DNA from: Acidaminobacter sp.
Lineage (GTDB): Bacteria; Bacillota_A; Clostridia; Peptostreptococcales; Acidaminobacteraceae
NCBI GenBank assembly: GCA_009881125.1
Contig: WXFH01000048.1
Coordinates: forward strand, 55,163 to 119,162
DNA: 64,000 nt
Direction: 5' to 3'
The notes below the pieces were generated by a model that was not told the DNA's origin, did not search any database, and saw only the letters and a program-made list of their open reading frames with translations. Position 1 is the first letter of the stretch. Every line of letters starts with the position of its first letter. Below are positions 18,653-27,991 of the stretch, piece after piece. The position numbers and the translations under genes are program-made.

Positions 18653-19429
18653 TTATTCCAATCGATTCTCTGGGCGGTTTAAAATCAAAAATCCATTGTC
18701 ATTCTTGATCTTCTTCGTGTTGTACTTGAAAAACGAGTGATCGAGCTGCCTGAAATAGCCCCCCGCCTCGGTCACGATCAGATCCACAGGTGCCGTGTCC
18801 CACACCATGGTGTGGCCGAAATTATAATAGATATCATAATCTCCACGGGCGATCAGGCAGCCTTTATAAGCGCTTCCCATTCTGTGAATGACGAGAATGC
18901 GCTCTGAGTGTTTGGCCAGAAGCTCAGCATAGCGAATGGTTTCATGGGATCTGGATTTCAAAGCATACAAGTCGACCAATCGCTCGGACACATGAAGCCG
19001 GGTAACCTGTCCCTCTTTTTCCATGAAGGCCCCTTCCCCGCGAATTGCGAAAAACAGTTCTTCCTTGACCGGCGCGTAGACGACGCCCATGACGATCTCA
19101 CGTTCTTTGGCCAACGCTATATTTATCGTAAATTCACCATTTTTCTTGATGAATTCTTTAGTGCCGTCCAGCGGATCCACAATCCAGCAATACTCCTTTT
19201 CCAATCGGATCGGGTCATCAATGGATTCCTCCGACAGGAAGCCGTGATGAGGAAACGCGTGAATCAGTCTATCCAAAATGAGCGCGTTGGAAGCATAATC
19301 CGCTCTCGTCACAGGCGTATCATCACTTTTCAGAATTACTTCAATATCTTCAAAGTAAACCTCAAGAATTGCGCGCCCTGCTTCCAAAGCCGCCTTTCTG
19401 GCGACTTCCAGTTCATAGTCATACGCCAT
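18653..19429 (-). CDS. cysQ: CysQ-type 3'(2'),5'-bisphosphate nucleotidase / inositol monophosphatase family
   Basis: 258 residues of the lithium-sensitive metal phosphatase fold. Metal ligands are in SEES, WIVDPLDGTKEFIKKNGEFT (residues 82-101) and VWDTAPVDLIVTEAGG near residue 212. The DPLDGTKEFI variant and length point to CysQ, which removes the 3' phosphate from adenosine 3',5'-bisphosphate. Inositol monophosphatase activity cannot be excluded. It follows sbcC by 32 bases and is the last gene before a strong terminator. Confidence 0.85.
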   Translation of the reverse strand: MAYDYELEVARKAALEAGRAILEVYFEDIEVILKSDDTPVTRADYASNALILDRLIHAFPHHGFLSEESIDDPIRLEKEYCWIVDPLDGTKEFIKKNGEFTINIALAKEREIVMGVVYAPVKEELFFAIRGEGAFMEKEGQVTRLHVSERLVDLYALKSRSHETIRYAELLAKHSERILVIHRMGSAYKGCLIARGDYDIYYNFGHTMVWDTAPVDLIVTEAGGYFRQLDHSFFKYNTKKIKNDNGFLILNRPENRLE

Positions 19430-19461
19430 AACATCACATCCAAACCGTTAGTTTCAGACCA

Positions 19462-22400
19462 TCAGTTCACAACAACCTGCACACGGGTACCGGCGACACC
19501 AGGCTCAGCCGGTGTTACATCAAGCCTTACCGGGACCCTAGCTTTCAGCGCTTCTACATGGGAGATCAGCCCTACGCTGAGCTGGTCACCAATCAGCGTC
19601 TCCAGGGAATGCATCACAACATCGAGCAGCGCCGCGTCCAGACTGCCAAAACCCTCGTCCAGCAAAAAGGTCTCCAGCCTTATTTTGCCTCTGAGCTGCA
19701 GCCTGGAGGACATGGCCAGCGCCAGCGCCAGAGATGCCATAAAGGTCTCTCCGCCGGACAGAGATCTCAGATCCCTGCTGACACCGCCCTGATGATGGTC
19801 AGATATCCTAAAGTTACCCCGTGAATCCACTTCTAAACGATAACGATTCGCGGTCATGATCATAAGCCTTCTCGAGGCTTCCTTCAAAATGTAGTCCAAT
19901 TGGTTCATAGCCAAGAATTCAACGAATCTGTTGCCCCTCAGGAGTTTTTGAAGCACTTCAAAATAACCGGCTTCTTGTTTCAAGGTACTCAGCTGCTTTT
20001 CCACTGATTTTTTTTGTTCAAGGGATAAAGTCATCACCTTCAAGGATTCCACGGCTGTACTCCTGGCCTCCAAAGCGCGTGTCCATGCCTCCTGGGCTTC
20101 TCTCGACACAGTGGCTGCGCTTGCAATTGTCTCCTCAGTGATCACAGCTGCTGCAGAAAGGTCCTTATATTCTTCCATTTTTTCTTTAAGTGTCCGCCCC
20201 TGCACCTCATAGTCTTGAATCCATTGATTCAGGCTCTCGACCTCATCTGAATTGAGCAGTGCAGCTCGCCATTGAAGCACATCCAGAAATCCGGCACCTT
20301 TCCACTTTTCCTCAAAGTGCTGACGACTTTCCTCAAGCTGATTCGTAGCGGCTTTCAAAGCAGCCTCCGCAGAGATCCAAGCGTTTTTTTGCCGCTCACT
20401 TTCCGTCTTTAAGGCATTTCGCTTTGCTTCCTCCAGCGGATATTCAGACTCTGTCACTTCAATCAGTCTGGTTAAACGCTTAAAGGTTTTTTCCAGTTCG
20501 TCCACGTCTGTTGCTTCTCCGATCTCTGAAGCCAGGCGGTCCAGCTCTGCTTCAATTTGCTTCAGCGCGCTGACCAGCCGTTCCTTTTCAAGACTTGAAG
20601 CATTAACGTTCTGGAGCTGCTTCATCTTCTCTTCATTCCTGCGTTCGCGTTCAGCCTGAATTCTTTGAATCTCGGCCAGCCGCAATTCTGAGTGCAGCTT
20701 CTTCTCAGCAAGATCATCGAAAAGCTGCTCGAGTCCTGCATCGACTAATCCCGCCGACTCAGGCCTGCCGTGCCAAGTCTCCAAATAAGTCTGAATCGCC
20801 CTTTCCAGCTGCAGGAGAGACTCCAGCGCCATATCTTTTTTGGACTCCAATACCGCTTTTGCCTGTTTCTGAACTGACATTTGTGCCAGATCCCGGTCTG
20901 CCTGATCTCTAAGTGCCTTAACCTGACTTTGAAGCGCAGCCTGATCTTTTTTCAGGGCTTCCAGCCTTAACTCGCACGCAGCGCGTTCCTTTTGCTGCAA
21001 CTCCAGCGACCGGGTAAGCTCGTCACCTTTGGCATCGAGGGCCGCAAGGCGCTCCTGACCGTTCTCACCCTCGACCGCCATCAGCCCCTTACGTTTGTTC
21101 AGACTCTCCACCAGCCGGAGCTCTTGGTGTCTTAGGACCGCAATTGCCTGGTCCTCTTCTTCAAACCAGCGCAGCCATGCGTGATCCGCTTCGTCACGGA
21201 GGTCAGTCTCATGAAGACTATAGAGGTGCCCGCACACCGGACATGGATCACCCTCATTTAATGTCGTTCTGAGTCTGGCTGCAAGCGACGCGTTGTATTG
21301 GTCCCGGCTTTCCTCCAGTCTCTTGGCTCTCTCATGCAGATCCGACCTCAGCGCTTCCAAAGCCTTCTCTTCATCCATTTGATCACGCAGATGACCCTTC
21401 AGCGTCTCCAGATCAGAAGTAAGGGCTAAACTCTGACGCTGCGTTTTCTCCTGTTGATCTCTGGATTGTTCACGCCGGACAGTTAACGTCTCAATATCTT
21501 CTATGACAGTCTGCAGCTTAGCTTCACTGTCTTTGACCTTCTCCTGAGACTCGCCCAGTGTTTTCTCAAAAAGCGATAATACCTTTTGGCTCTCCTCAAG
21601 GGATCTTTCGACCGCCGCTAAGCTTTTCAGTTCCTCAGCCCGTTTGTCCCACTTGCTTTGTACTGCCAAAAAGGCTTCCGCTGCCTTCGAAGACATACCC
21701 TCTTTTTCCTGAAGTTCAGACAAATCCCCCAGCTTCTGAGAATACTCTGCCAAGGCTTGATCCAGCACCTCAAGCTTATGGCATTCCACTTCCAAATGAA
21801 CCCGCTGAGCTTCGACCAAAGTCATATGCTTCTCATGTTCCAGCTTAAGCTGAGACACAGCCTGTCCTTGTACCCATCTGCTCTTGGCCAGCGCAGCCTC
21901 ATGCTTCATAAGCGGCAGGTTTAAAAAAGCCTGTTCCAGATCCTTAAATGCCACACCATGGGACTCGAAGGCTTCCTTCGCGGCAGCATAATCAGAAGAA
22001 GCAGACATCTCCAACCTCTGGCTCTCTTCAAAAAGCCTTTCGCTTTGTCTGAAGTGCCGCTCTGCCTCCGTTGCTGCGGCCGCTTTCCCATGGAGTTCCA
22101 GCCGGCTCTTTTTATTCAGGCAGTCACTCCCGGCCTCTTCATGGCGCAGGCTCGCCGCCTTTAAAACCTGCAGCCGCTTCTGACGGTCATATTGCTGAGA
22201 TAACGCATCATAAACCGCCTTTAGACGCTGCACCTCACGCTCCAGCTCCAATGTCTGCCTGTCCCAATGCGCGGCCGTTTCCTTCAGGAGCGTCAGCTTA
22301 GTCTGATCCACATCAGCATAAGCCGCCAGCTGGCCTTCAAGCTGATCCCTCTGGGACTGAAGCCTGCCGAGCACCTTCTTCAGCCGCTCAAGCAGCTTGT

Positions 22401-22941
22401 CGCCATAGATCTCCAGCCCAAAAAGATTTTGCAGCATATTTCGGCGGTCCTTGGGATCCAGTTGTATGAACTCGCTGAATTTCCCCTGAGGCAGCACCAC
22501 CATCTTCAAAAACTCGCTGTCACTCAGACCCAGGATATCCTGGATCCTGTGGTTCACTTCATTTTGCTTGTCCTCAACCTGAAGAAGCTCTCCCTCGAGG
22601 GTTCGTACCACCAGCCGCGACTGATGGGACCTATAGCCTTCCCCCGACCTTCGGAACACCCTTCGGATCTCAATTTCCCTGACAACGCCTTCTATCGCCG
22701 TTCGAAACACGAATTCCAGCTCCGCCTGGTCGCATTCCGTGTTGATAAAATCCTTTGTGCCCCTCGGCATGCTGCCCGGCCCATAGAGGCTCATCACAAT
22801 CCCGTCAATGATCGTCGATTTCCCTGAACCCGTCGGGCCAAATATCCCAAACAGGCCCTTTGATGAAAGCGCCTCAAAATCAATAGTCTGAGTGGACTCA
22901 AAGCTGTTGAGTCCGCCGATGGTCAACCTGACCGGTCTCAT
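19462..22941 (-). CDS. sbcC: Exonuclease SbcC (Rad50-like ATPase)
   Basis: 1159 residues. Walker A GIFGPTGSGKSTIIDG near residue 33, a long coiled coil, a zinc-hook CPVCG near residue 567, a second coiled coil, then the ABC signature LRSLSGGETFMASLALALA and Walker B ETFLLDEGFGSLD at the C-terminus. With SbcD it forms a nuclease that opens hairpins and processes DNA ends. The start overlaps the sbcD stop (ATGA). Confidence 0.95.
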   Translation of the reverse strand: MRPVRLTIGGLNSFESTQTIDFEALSSKGLFGIFGPTGSGKSTIIDGIVMSLYGPGSMPRGTKDFINTECDQAELEFVFRTAIEGVVREIEIRRVFRRSGEGYRSHQSRLVVRTLEGELLQVEDKQNEVNHRIQDILGLSDSEFLKMVVLPQGKFSEFIQLDPKDRRNMLQNLFGLEIYGDKLLERLKKVLGRLQSQRDQLEGQLAAYADVDQTKLTLLKETAAHWDRQTLELEREVQRLKAVYDALSQQYDRQKRLQVLKAASLRHEEAGSDCLNKKSRLELHGKAAAATEAERHFRQSERLFEESQRLEMSASSDYAAAKEAFESHGVAFKDLEQAFLNLPLMKHEAALAKSRWVQGQAVSQLKLEHEKHMTLVEAQRVHLEVECHKLEVLDQALAEYSQKLGDLSELQEKEGMSSKAAEAFLAVQSKWDKRAEELKSLAAVERSLEESQKVLSLFEKTLGESQEKVKDSEAKLQTVIEDIETLTVRREQSRDQQEKTQRQSLALTSDLETLKGHLRDQMDEEKALEALRSDLHERAKRLEESRDQYNASLAARLRTTLNEGDPCPVCGHLYSLHETDLRDEADHAWLRWFEEEDQAIAVLRHQELRLVESLNKRKGLMAVEGENGQERLAALDAKGDELTRSLELQQKERAACELRLEALKKDQAALQSQVKALRDQADRDLAQMSVQKQAKAVLESKKDMALESLLQLERAIQTYLETWHGRPESAGLVDAGLEQLFDDLAEKKLHSELRLAEIQRIQAERERRNEEKMKQLQNVNASSLEKERLVSALKQIEAELDRLASEIGEATDVDELEKTFKRLTRLIEVTESEYPLEEAKRNALKTESERQKNAWISAEAALKAATNQLEESRQHFEEKWKGAGFLDVLQWRAALLNSDEVESLNQWIQDYEVQGRTLKEKMEEYKDLSAAAVITEETIASAATVSREAQEAWTRALEARSTAVESLKVMTLSLEQKKSVEKQLSTLKQEAGYFEVLQKLLRGNRFVEFLAMNQLDYILKEASRRLMIMTANRYRLEVDSRGNFRISDHHQGGVSRDLRSLSGGETFMASLALALAMSSRLQLRGKIRLETFLLDEGFGSLDAALLDVVMHSLETLIGDQLSVGLISHVEALKARVPVRLDVTPAEPGVAGTRVQVVVN

Positions 22942-24185
22942 ACTGCCTCACCGCCCTTTGCATCACCCTCTGACTCTCCCTCTGTGTCTTCTGACCTCAG
23001 CAGGGACGCAAAGCGGATCATCAGCTCCGGATCCGGCGGTGCGCCATACTCGCGTTCATAATAGCGGCTGAATAACTCATGAACATCCATGCTCTCCAGG
23101 GATACTTCACCGGTAACGCTTCCCGTCTGATCCGGAAAGATAGGCTCAATACTCAGCAAATCCGGGTAGAGGGTCTTTAGCCTTCTGATTTCACCATTGG
23201 TCAACGGCTGTCCGGTTTCAATTTCGAGATAAACCCAAGCTTGCCTGTCCGCCTGGCGGATCAGACAGTCCTCAGCCTCCTCAAAGGATCCAGCATGCCA
23301 GATTTCAATGGGTTTGAAAAGGGGAATAAAATGCTCCTGAAACTCCAGAGGCAATTCAGCCTTGGTATCAATCAGCGTCACCGACTTGGCATAGCCTGTT
23401 TCGCTGCGGCTGTACTGGAGGGGCGAACCGCTGTAACGGCCGCGGCCCTTGAGACCAGCCACTGACTGGGGCTTATGGAGATGACCCAGCGCGACGTAGT
23501 TGGCTGACTCCGGAAATGCGTCGCCAAATACCGTATAAGCGCCGCCCCACTGGAGTGTCCGCTCAGAGTCTGAAAGCTCCCCGCCGCTCACAAATAAATG
23601 TGAGACCACTGCGCCAAAAGTCTTGTCTGTAAAGTGGGCGGCGCGTTCCTGAAGCAACAGTTTGACGCGTTCAGAGTAAGAAAGCTGCAGCTCTTCTTCT
23701 TTGCCGGAAAGCGACATCAGCTCCCCAAGTCTGCTTTCGCTGGGGAAAGGCAGCAGCGCGAGATCCAGTGCGTCGTCCCCAACAGAGACGGCAAGAGCCC
23801 CTGGCCCTTTGCCTGAAATGCGGAACCGGCCAATTTGCTGATCCTCCCACTGGTCTGTGACGTCCGTGCACAAAATGACTCCGTGCTCTGCAGCCCAGGA
23901 GGCCGCCGCACCTAGACGTACCGGCTGGTCGTGGTTGCCTGACACTATGACTATGAGTCTTCGTCCACCATCGGCCAGCTTTTTGACTTTCTCAAAAAAC
24001 AGGCGTTCTGCCCGCGCCGGGGGGTTATAGGTGTCATAAACGTCGCCCGCGACCAGGACCACGTCGACAGATTCCCGCTCCGCAATGTCTATGAGGGCTT
24101 CCAAAAAGGCAGCCTGCTCCTCCAGGCGGGGCTGAGTTTCGATCAGCCTGCCGAGGTGCCAGTCGGAGGTATGAAGTAATTTCAA
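22938..24185 (-). CDS. sbcD: Exonuclease SbcD (Mre11-like nuclease)
   Basis: 415 residues. Calcineurin-type phosphoesterase motifs in order: LHTSDWHLGR (start), VAGDVYDTYNPP, VSGNHDQPVR and VALGHLHKPQ, the metal ligands of Mre11-family nucleases. It cuts DNA together with the SbcC ATPase. Overlaps addA at its start and sbcC at its end by four bases each, so addB-addA-sbcD-sbcC forms one coupled unit for double-strand-end processing. Confidence 0.95.
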   Translation of the reverse strand: MKLLHTSDWHLGRLIETQPRLEEQAAFLEALIDIAERESVDVVLVAGDVYDTYNPPARAERLFFEKVKKLADGGRRLIVIVSGNHDQPVRLGAAASWAAEHGVILCTDVTDQWEDQQIGRFRISGKGPGALAVSVGDDALDLALLPFPSESRLGELMSLSGKEEELQLSYSERVKLLLQERAAHFTDKTFGAVVSHLFVSGGELSDSERTLQWGGAYTVFGDAFPESANYVALGHLHKPQSVAGLKGRGRYSGSPLQYSRSETGYAKSVTLIDTKAELPLEFQEHFIPLFKPIEIWHAGSFEEAEDCLIRQADRQAWVYLEIETGQPLTNGEIRRLKTLYPDLLSIEPIFPDQTGSVTGEVSLESMDVHELFSRYYEREYGAPPDPELMIRFASLLRSEDTEGESEGDAKGGEAV

Positions 24186-27100
24186 GAGAGTTCCTCCTTT
24201 TCACGACCTGTAAGTACAATGTTGATCCATTGTTTTAAGTGGGCGGCGTAAAGCCACGCGGCTTCCACACGTCGCCCTGTCAGTTTTTCCAGCGCCTCGG
24301 CGTAAAGTCCAAGCTGAGTGCTGTAGCGCTGTTTCAGCAGTGTCACAGCCTCAGGACCGCTGACTCTGTCTGTTTTATAATCCACCACTACCAGGCCTTG
24401 TTCATCCTCAAAGTAGAGATCCACGACGCCCTGAATCAGGCTGAACTCTCGTCCTGAGCCGCGTTTTAGAACAAAGGCCTTCTCCCGTTCCAGCACCTGC
24501 GCGTCAAGGAGCCTTTGAAAGAGCGGGTGGTCGAAAAAGCCGGCCAGCGCCGGCCATTCAAGATCGTCCGCCAGCGTCTGATCCAGTCTGCCTTCTCTGA
24601 CAAGTCTCTGCTTTTCTTCATTGAAAACCGATTCTCTTTCTGCCGGTGTTCTTTGGCCCATTTTTGAAAAGTCCATAAACTGGAGTACAGTATGGAACGC
24701 ACTGCCTCTGGCAGCACCCATGGCCGCTCTGCTTTCCTGCGCCATAAATCTTGGTGTTTCTGTCAGTTCAGGCTTATAGAGGACCTCTAAAGTCATAGCG
24801 CGATTCAGCGGGGTCTGACCCAGAGCTTCGAGGGTTTTAAGATCTGAAACACTCACCTTGGAAGGCAAAGCGGAAGCCCGGGCGTCAGTTTGATCCCCAT
24901 GAGCTTCTTTCAATGTTCGCCCGCTGTCCAGCCGCCGCAGAACAGCGGTATCCAGGACATGGTCTCCGGCCTGCGCCAACAGATCGTCCAAGGCGCGGTC
25001 AGAGGCCGCTTCAAAAGTTTGAGCGCGGATCTGGTCTTCAGCTCGTATCAAATTGAACCCCCAGCGGGCAGCTTCTGAGGCCTCCTCGCCTGCAGCATAA
25101 GCCCCCATCCAGTCCAGCAGACACTTTGCCTGGCGCATGGCAAAGGCAAGACAGCCTCTGCCATAGTTGCTGAGGGCTTTGTCGACAAATTTTGTCGACC
25201 CGGTGACATATAAGCGGTCCACTGCCCTGGTCAAAGCAACATAAAGTATTCTAAGCTCCTCTGAAAGTGCCTCACGCTCAATTGCTTTCTGAATCGCCAG
25301 CTGAGGCAGCGACGTTCTGTAGGTTCGCTTCTCCGCATCGATTTCCTTGAGCGCAATGCCGAGATCTTTGTGAAGCAGCAAATCACCATAAGTGTCTCTC
25401 ATATTGAATTTCTTTCCAGTATCAGCCAGGAAGACAATAGGAAATTCCAAGCCTTTACTTTTGTGGATACTCATGATGCGGATGAAGTCCTCATCCTCCG
25501 AGAGAGTTTTTGGCACCTCCGCACTAAACTCTGAGGCATCCCCCTCTTCGAGGACTTTGATAAAGCCGGATAAATCTCCCCTGAGCGCCGCTTCATAGTC
25601 TCCCGCACGCTCGACGAGCTTCATCAGCTGATTGGCCCGGAGTTCTCCCTCCGGCATGGCGCGGGCGTAGTCCAAGAGACCGGTTTCGATCATCAGACGC
25701 CAGACGAAATCGCCGACGCGCTCATAAGCAGCATAGCCCGACCATACTTCAAGGCGCGAAAGAAAGTCCTTCAGCCTTGAGGACAGGCCGGTCTCAGCGC
25801 CGGAGCCCTCTTCTGAAAACAGCGTCACAGCGTCTCTGAAGGTCCCCAGGGGAGAGAAAGCGCGTATGGCCGCCAGCTCATCTGTGCCAAAGCCGCCTAT
25901 AGGCGATCTGAGCACTGTAAGCAGATCGAGATCCAGACGGCTGTTGTCGAGAATCTTCAATAAACTCAAGGCTGCCTGCATCTCAAAGGAGGAGATTCTG
26001 GCGCCCACGCCATCCGCCCGGACAGGCAGCCCATATTGGCTCAGTACCTGAACATAGGTTTCAGCGGCAGCTTTGGGTGAGCGCATGAGGATGACAACAT
26101 CTCTGAAAGCCGGCTTTCTGTGTCGACCCAATTTTGGATCGTAAATGTCCATTTTCAAAGTACCCTTGATCAGATCCGCAACGACGTGTGCTTCCAGTTC
26201 GGCATTCTTCATGTAGGACAATGCCTCTTCAAGATCGGGATCCGTTTCATCCGCGCCAGGCTCTGATGCCGCAGCCGCCGGTATGGACTCAGAGGCGGCT
26301 TCAAATGCGCCTGCTTGAGAGGTCTCAGCGTCACTCCCGGATTTCGCTTTGCCGGTATCAATCAATGTCAGCGACAAAGAGGGGAACGCTTCCTCCGGAA
26401 ATGACAGTCCCGGGTTAAGACGGGCGTGGTGGTCATAAACCACTTCGCCCAGGGACAGGTTCATGACCTTCTCAAAAAATCCGTTGACTCTCTCAATCAG
26501 CTCAGGCCTGGTGCGGAAGTTGGCGCTGAGGTCTATAATCCTGTTCCTCGCCCCTTCCTCCCTGGAATAGCTGTTCAGTTTGTCCATGAACAGGGTTGGA
26601 TCCGCCAGCCTGAACTTGTATATGCTTTGCTTGACGTCGCCGACCAGAAAGACGTTGTCTTCCCTGGCGATCGCCCTGACCACCGTCTCCTGGACCAGGT
26701 TTGAGTCCTGGTACTCATCCAGAAACAGGTGGTCGAACTTGTCTCTGTACATGCCGGCAATTTCCTCATCCTTGAGTATATCAATGGCGAGGTGCTCAAG
26801 GTCATAAAAATCTATGACCCCGGCTTCTTTCTTCAGCAAACCGTAATTTTCCTCCAGCGAGATCACCAATTCAGAAAGCGCCCGGGTTCCGGGCAGCAGT
26901 CTGCGAATGGATTGATCCAGCGCGTCGGGGGATTGTGAGAAAAAGTGCTTTCCAAGGCGCTTGATATAATCCTTAACCAGGTCTCTGCGCTCCTGGACTG
27001 CATCTTTCAGCGCCGGGTCCACCTGTTCGGCTTCCGCACCCCGAATGGGCTTCAGTTTGTCAAACTTGAGATCCGCCAGTGACTCATAGGCGGCGGCATA

Positions 27101-27991
27101 GCCTGCTTCCATACTGTCCATGAGATTTTCCAGCAGCTCAAGATCTGACCGGATTGCAGGGAGATAAGCCATGGGGCCGCATGGATCCATACAGAGCTGC
27201 TCCGTTTCTCTGTGAGATTCCATCAAGCCCTCCAGCTCCTCAGAAATCATCTGCAGCAGCGCTTTCAGCCAAAGGCTGTCCTGCGCTTCGTGAACCTCCA
27301 AAGCCTCTGTCTGGCTCACCAGCCAGGCTTTCGGGTCCGGCTGGGATTGTATAAAACCGTGGACATTCCACAAAAGGGCTTCAATTTTTTCATCTGTGCG
27401 GTTGCCTGAAAACGCTTCAATAAATTGGCTGAAGTCAGGGGACATAGCCTCGTAAGCTGCCTCCAAAGTCAGCATGGCCGCCTCTTCCCGCAGGGATTTG
27501 AGCAACGTTGCGTCACCAACCCTAAAGGCCGGATCCATGTCCACTTTATAGAAGTGCTTTCGGACCAGGTCGTTGCAGAAGGCATGCAGCGTCATGATGT
27601 AGGCGCTGCCGGCGCGCTCCAGCTGTTCTCTCAGCCACAGCGCGTCTGCGCCCGGCTCCCTCAGTTTTGCGGACAGGGCTCTGATAATCCGGGTGCGCAT
27701 TTCCCCTGCTGCCGCGTTGGTGAAGGTCACTATGAGCATGTTTCTAATAGGGATTCTGTCCTCGGCAATCAGCTGCAGGATGCGTTCGACCAGCACGGCA
27801 GTTTTCCCCGAACCGGCAGCCGCTGAAACCAGGAGGTTCGCATTTCTGGAGCGGATCGCGCTGTCCTGATCCGGGGTCCACTTGACTTCTATCCGAGGGT
27901 TGGATGGAACGACAGATTGGACTGCGCTCCGAGGTGAAGCCTGCGCCCCGGACAGACCATTCGAATTTGGAGTTTCTGCTGAACCACTCAT
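24182..27991 (-). CDS. addA: ATP-dependent helicase/nuclease subunit A
   Basis: 1269 residues. UvrD-like helicase with Walker A VSAAAGSGKTAVLVERI near residue 55, Walker B LFLDEYQDSN and the helicase motifs LVGDVKQSIYKFR and SIHKSKGLEFPIVFLAD. The C-terminal RecB-type nuclease has GVVDLYFEDEQGLVVVDYKTD. With AddB it resects double-strand breaks to a Chi-like site and loads RecA. Normal length, overlapping addB at the start and sbcD at the end by ATGA. Confidence 0.96.
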   Translation of the reverse strand: MSGSAETPNSNGLSGAQASPRSAVQSVVPSNPRIEVKWTPDQDSAIRSRNANLLVSAAAGSGKTAVLVERILQLIAEDRIPIRNMLIVTFTNAAAGEMRTRIIRALSAKLREPGADALWLREQLERAGSAYIMTLHAFCNDLVRKHFYKVDMDPAFRVGDATLLKSLREEAAMLTLEAAYEAMSPDFSQFIEAFSGNRTDEKIEALLWNVHGFIQSQPDPKAWLVSQTEALEVHEAQDSLWLKALLQMISEELEGLMESHRETEQLCMDPCGPMAYLPAIRSDLELLENLMDSMEAGYAAAYESLADLKFDKLKPIRGAEAEQVDPALKDAVQERRDLVKDYIKRLGKHFFSQSPDALDQSIRRLLPGTRALSELVISLEENYGLLKKEAGVIDFYDLEHLAIDILKDEEIAGMYRDKFDHLFLDEYQDSNLVQETVVRAIAREDNVFLVGDVKQSIYKFRLADPTLFMDKLNSYSREEGARNRIIDLSANFRTRPELIERVNGFFEKVMNLSLGEVVYDHHARLNPGLSFPEEAFPSLSLTLIDTGKAKSGSDAETSQAGAFEAASESIPAAAASEPGADETDPDLEEALSYMKNAELEAHVVADLIKGTLKMDIYDPKLGRHRKPAFRDVVILMRSPKAAAETYVQVLSQYGLPVRADGVGARISSFEMQAALSLLKILDNSRLDLDLLTVLRSPIGGFGTDELAAIRAFSPLGTFRDAVTLFSEEGSGAETGLSSRLKDFLSRLEVWSGYAAYERVGDFVWRLMIETGLLDYARAMPEGELRANQLMKLVERAGDYEAALRGDLSGFIKVLEEGDASEFSAEVPKTLSEDEDFIRIMSIHKSKGLEFPIVFLADTGKKFNMRDTYGDLLLHKDLGIALKEIDAEKRTYRTSLPQLAIQKAIEREALSEELRILYVALTRAVDRLYVTGSTKFVDKALSNYGRGCLAFAMRQAKCLLDWMGAYAAGEEASEAARWGFNLIRAEDQIRAQTFEAASDRALDDLLAQAGDHVLDTAVLRRLDSGRTLKEAHGDQTDARASALPSKVSVSDLKTLEALGQTPLNRAMTLEVLYKPELTETPRFMAQESRAAMGAARGSAFHTVLQFMDFSKMGQRTPAERESVFNEEKQRLVREGRLDQTLADDLEWPALAGFFDHPLFQRLLDAQVLEREKAFVLKRGSGREFSLIQGVVDLYFEDEQGLVVVDYKTDRVSGPEAVTLLKQRYSTQLGLYAEALEKLTGRRVEAAWLYAAHLKQWINIVLTGREKEELS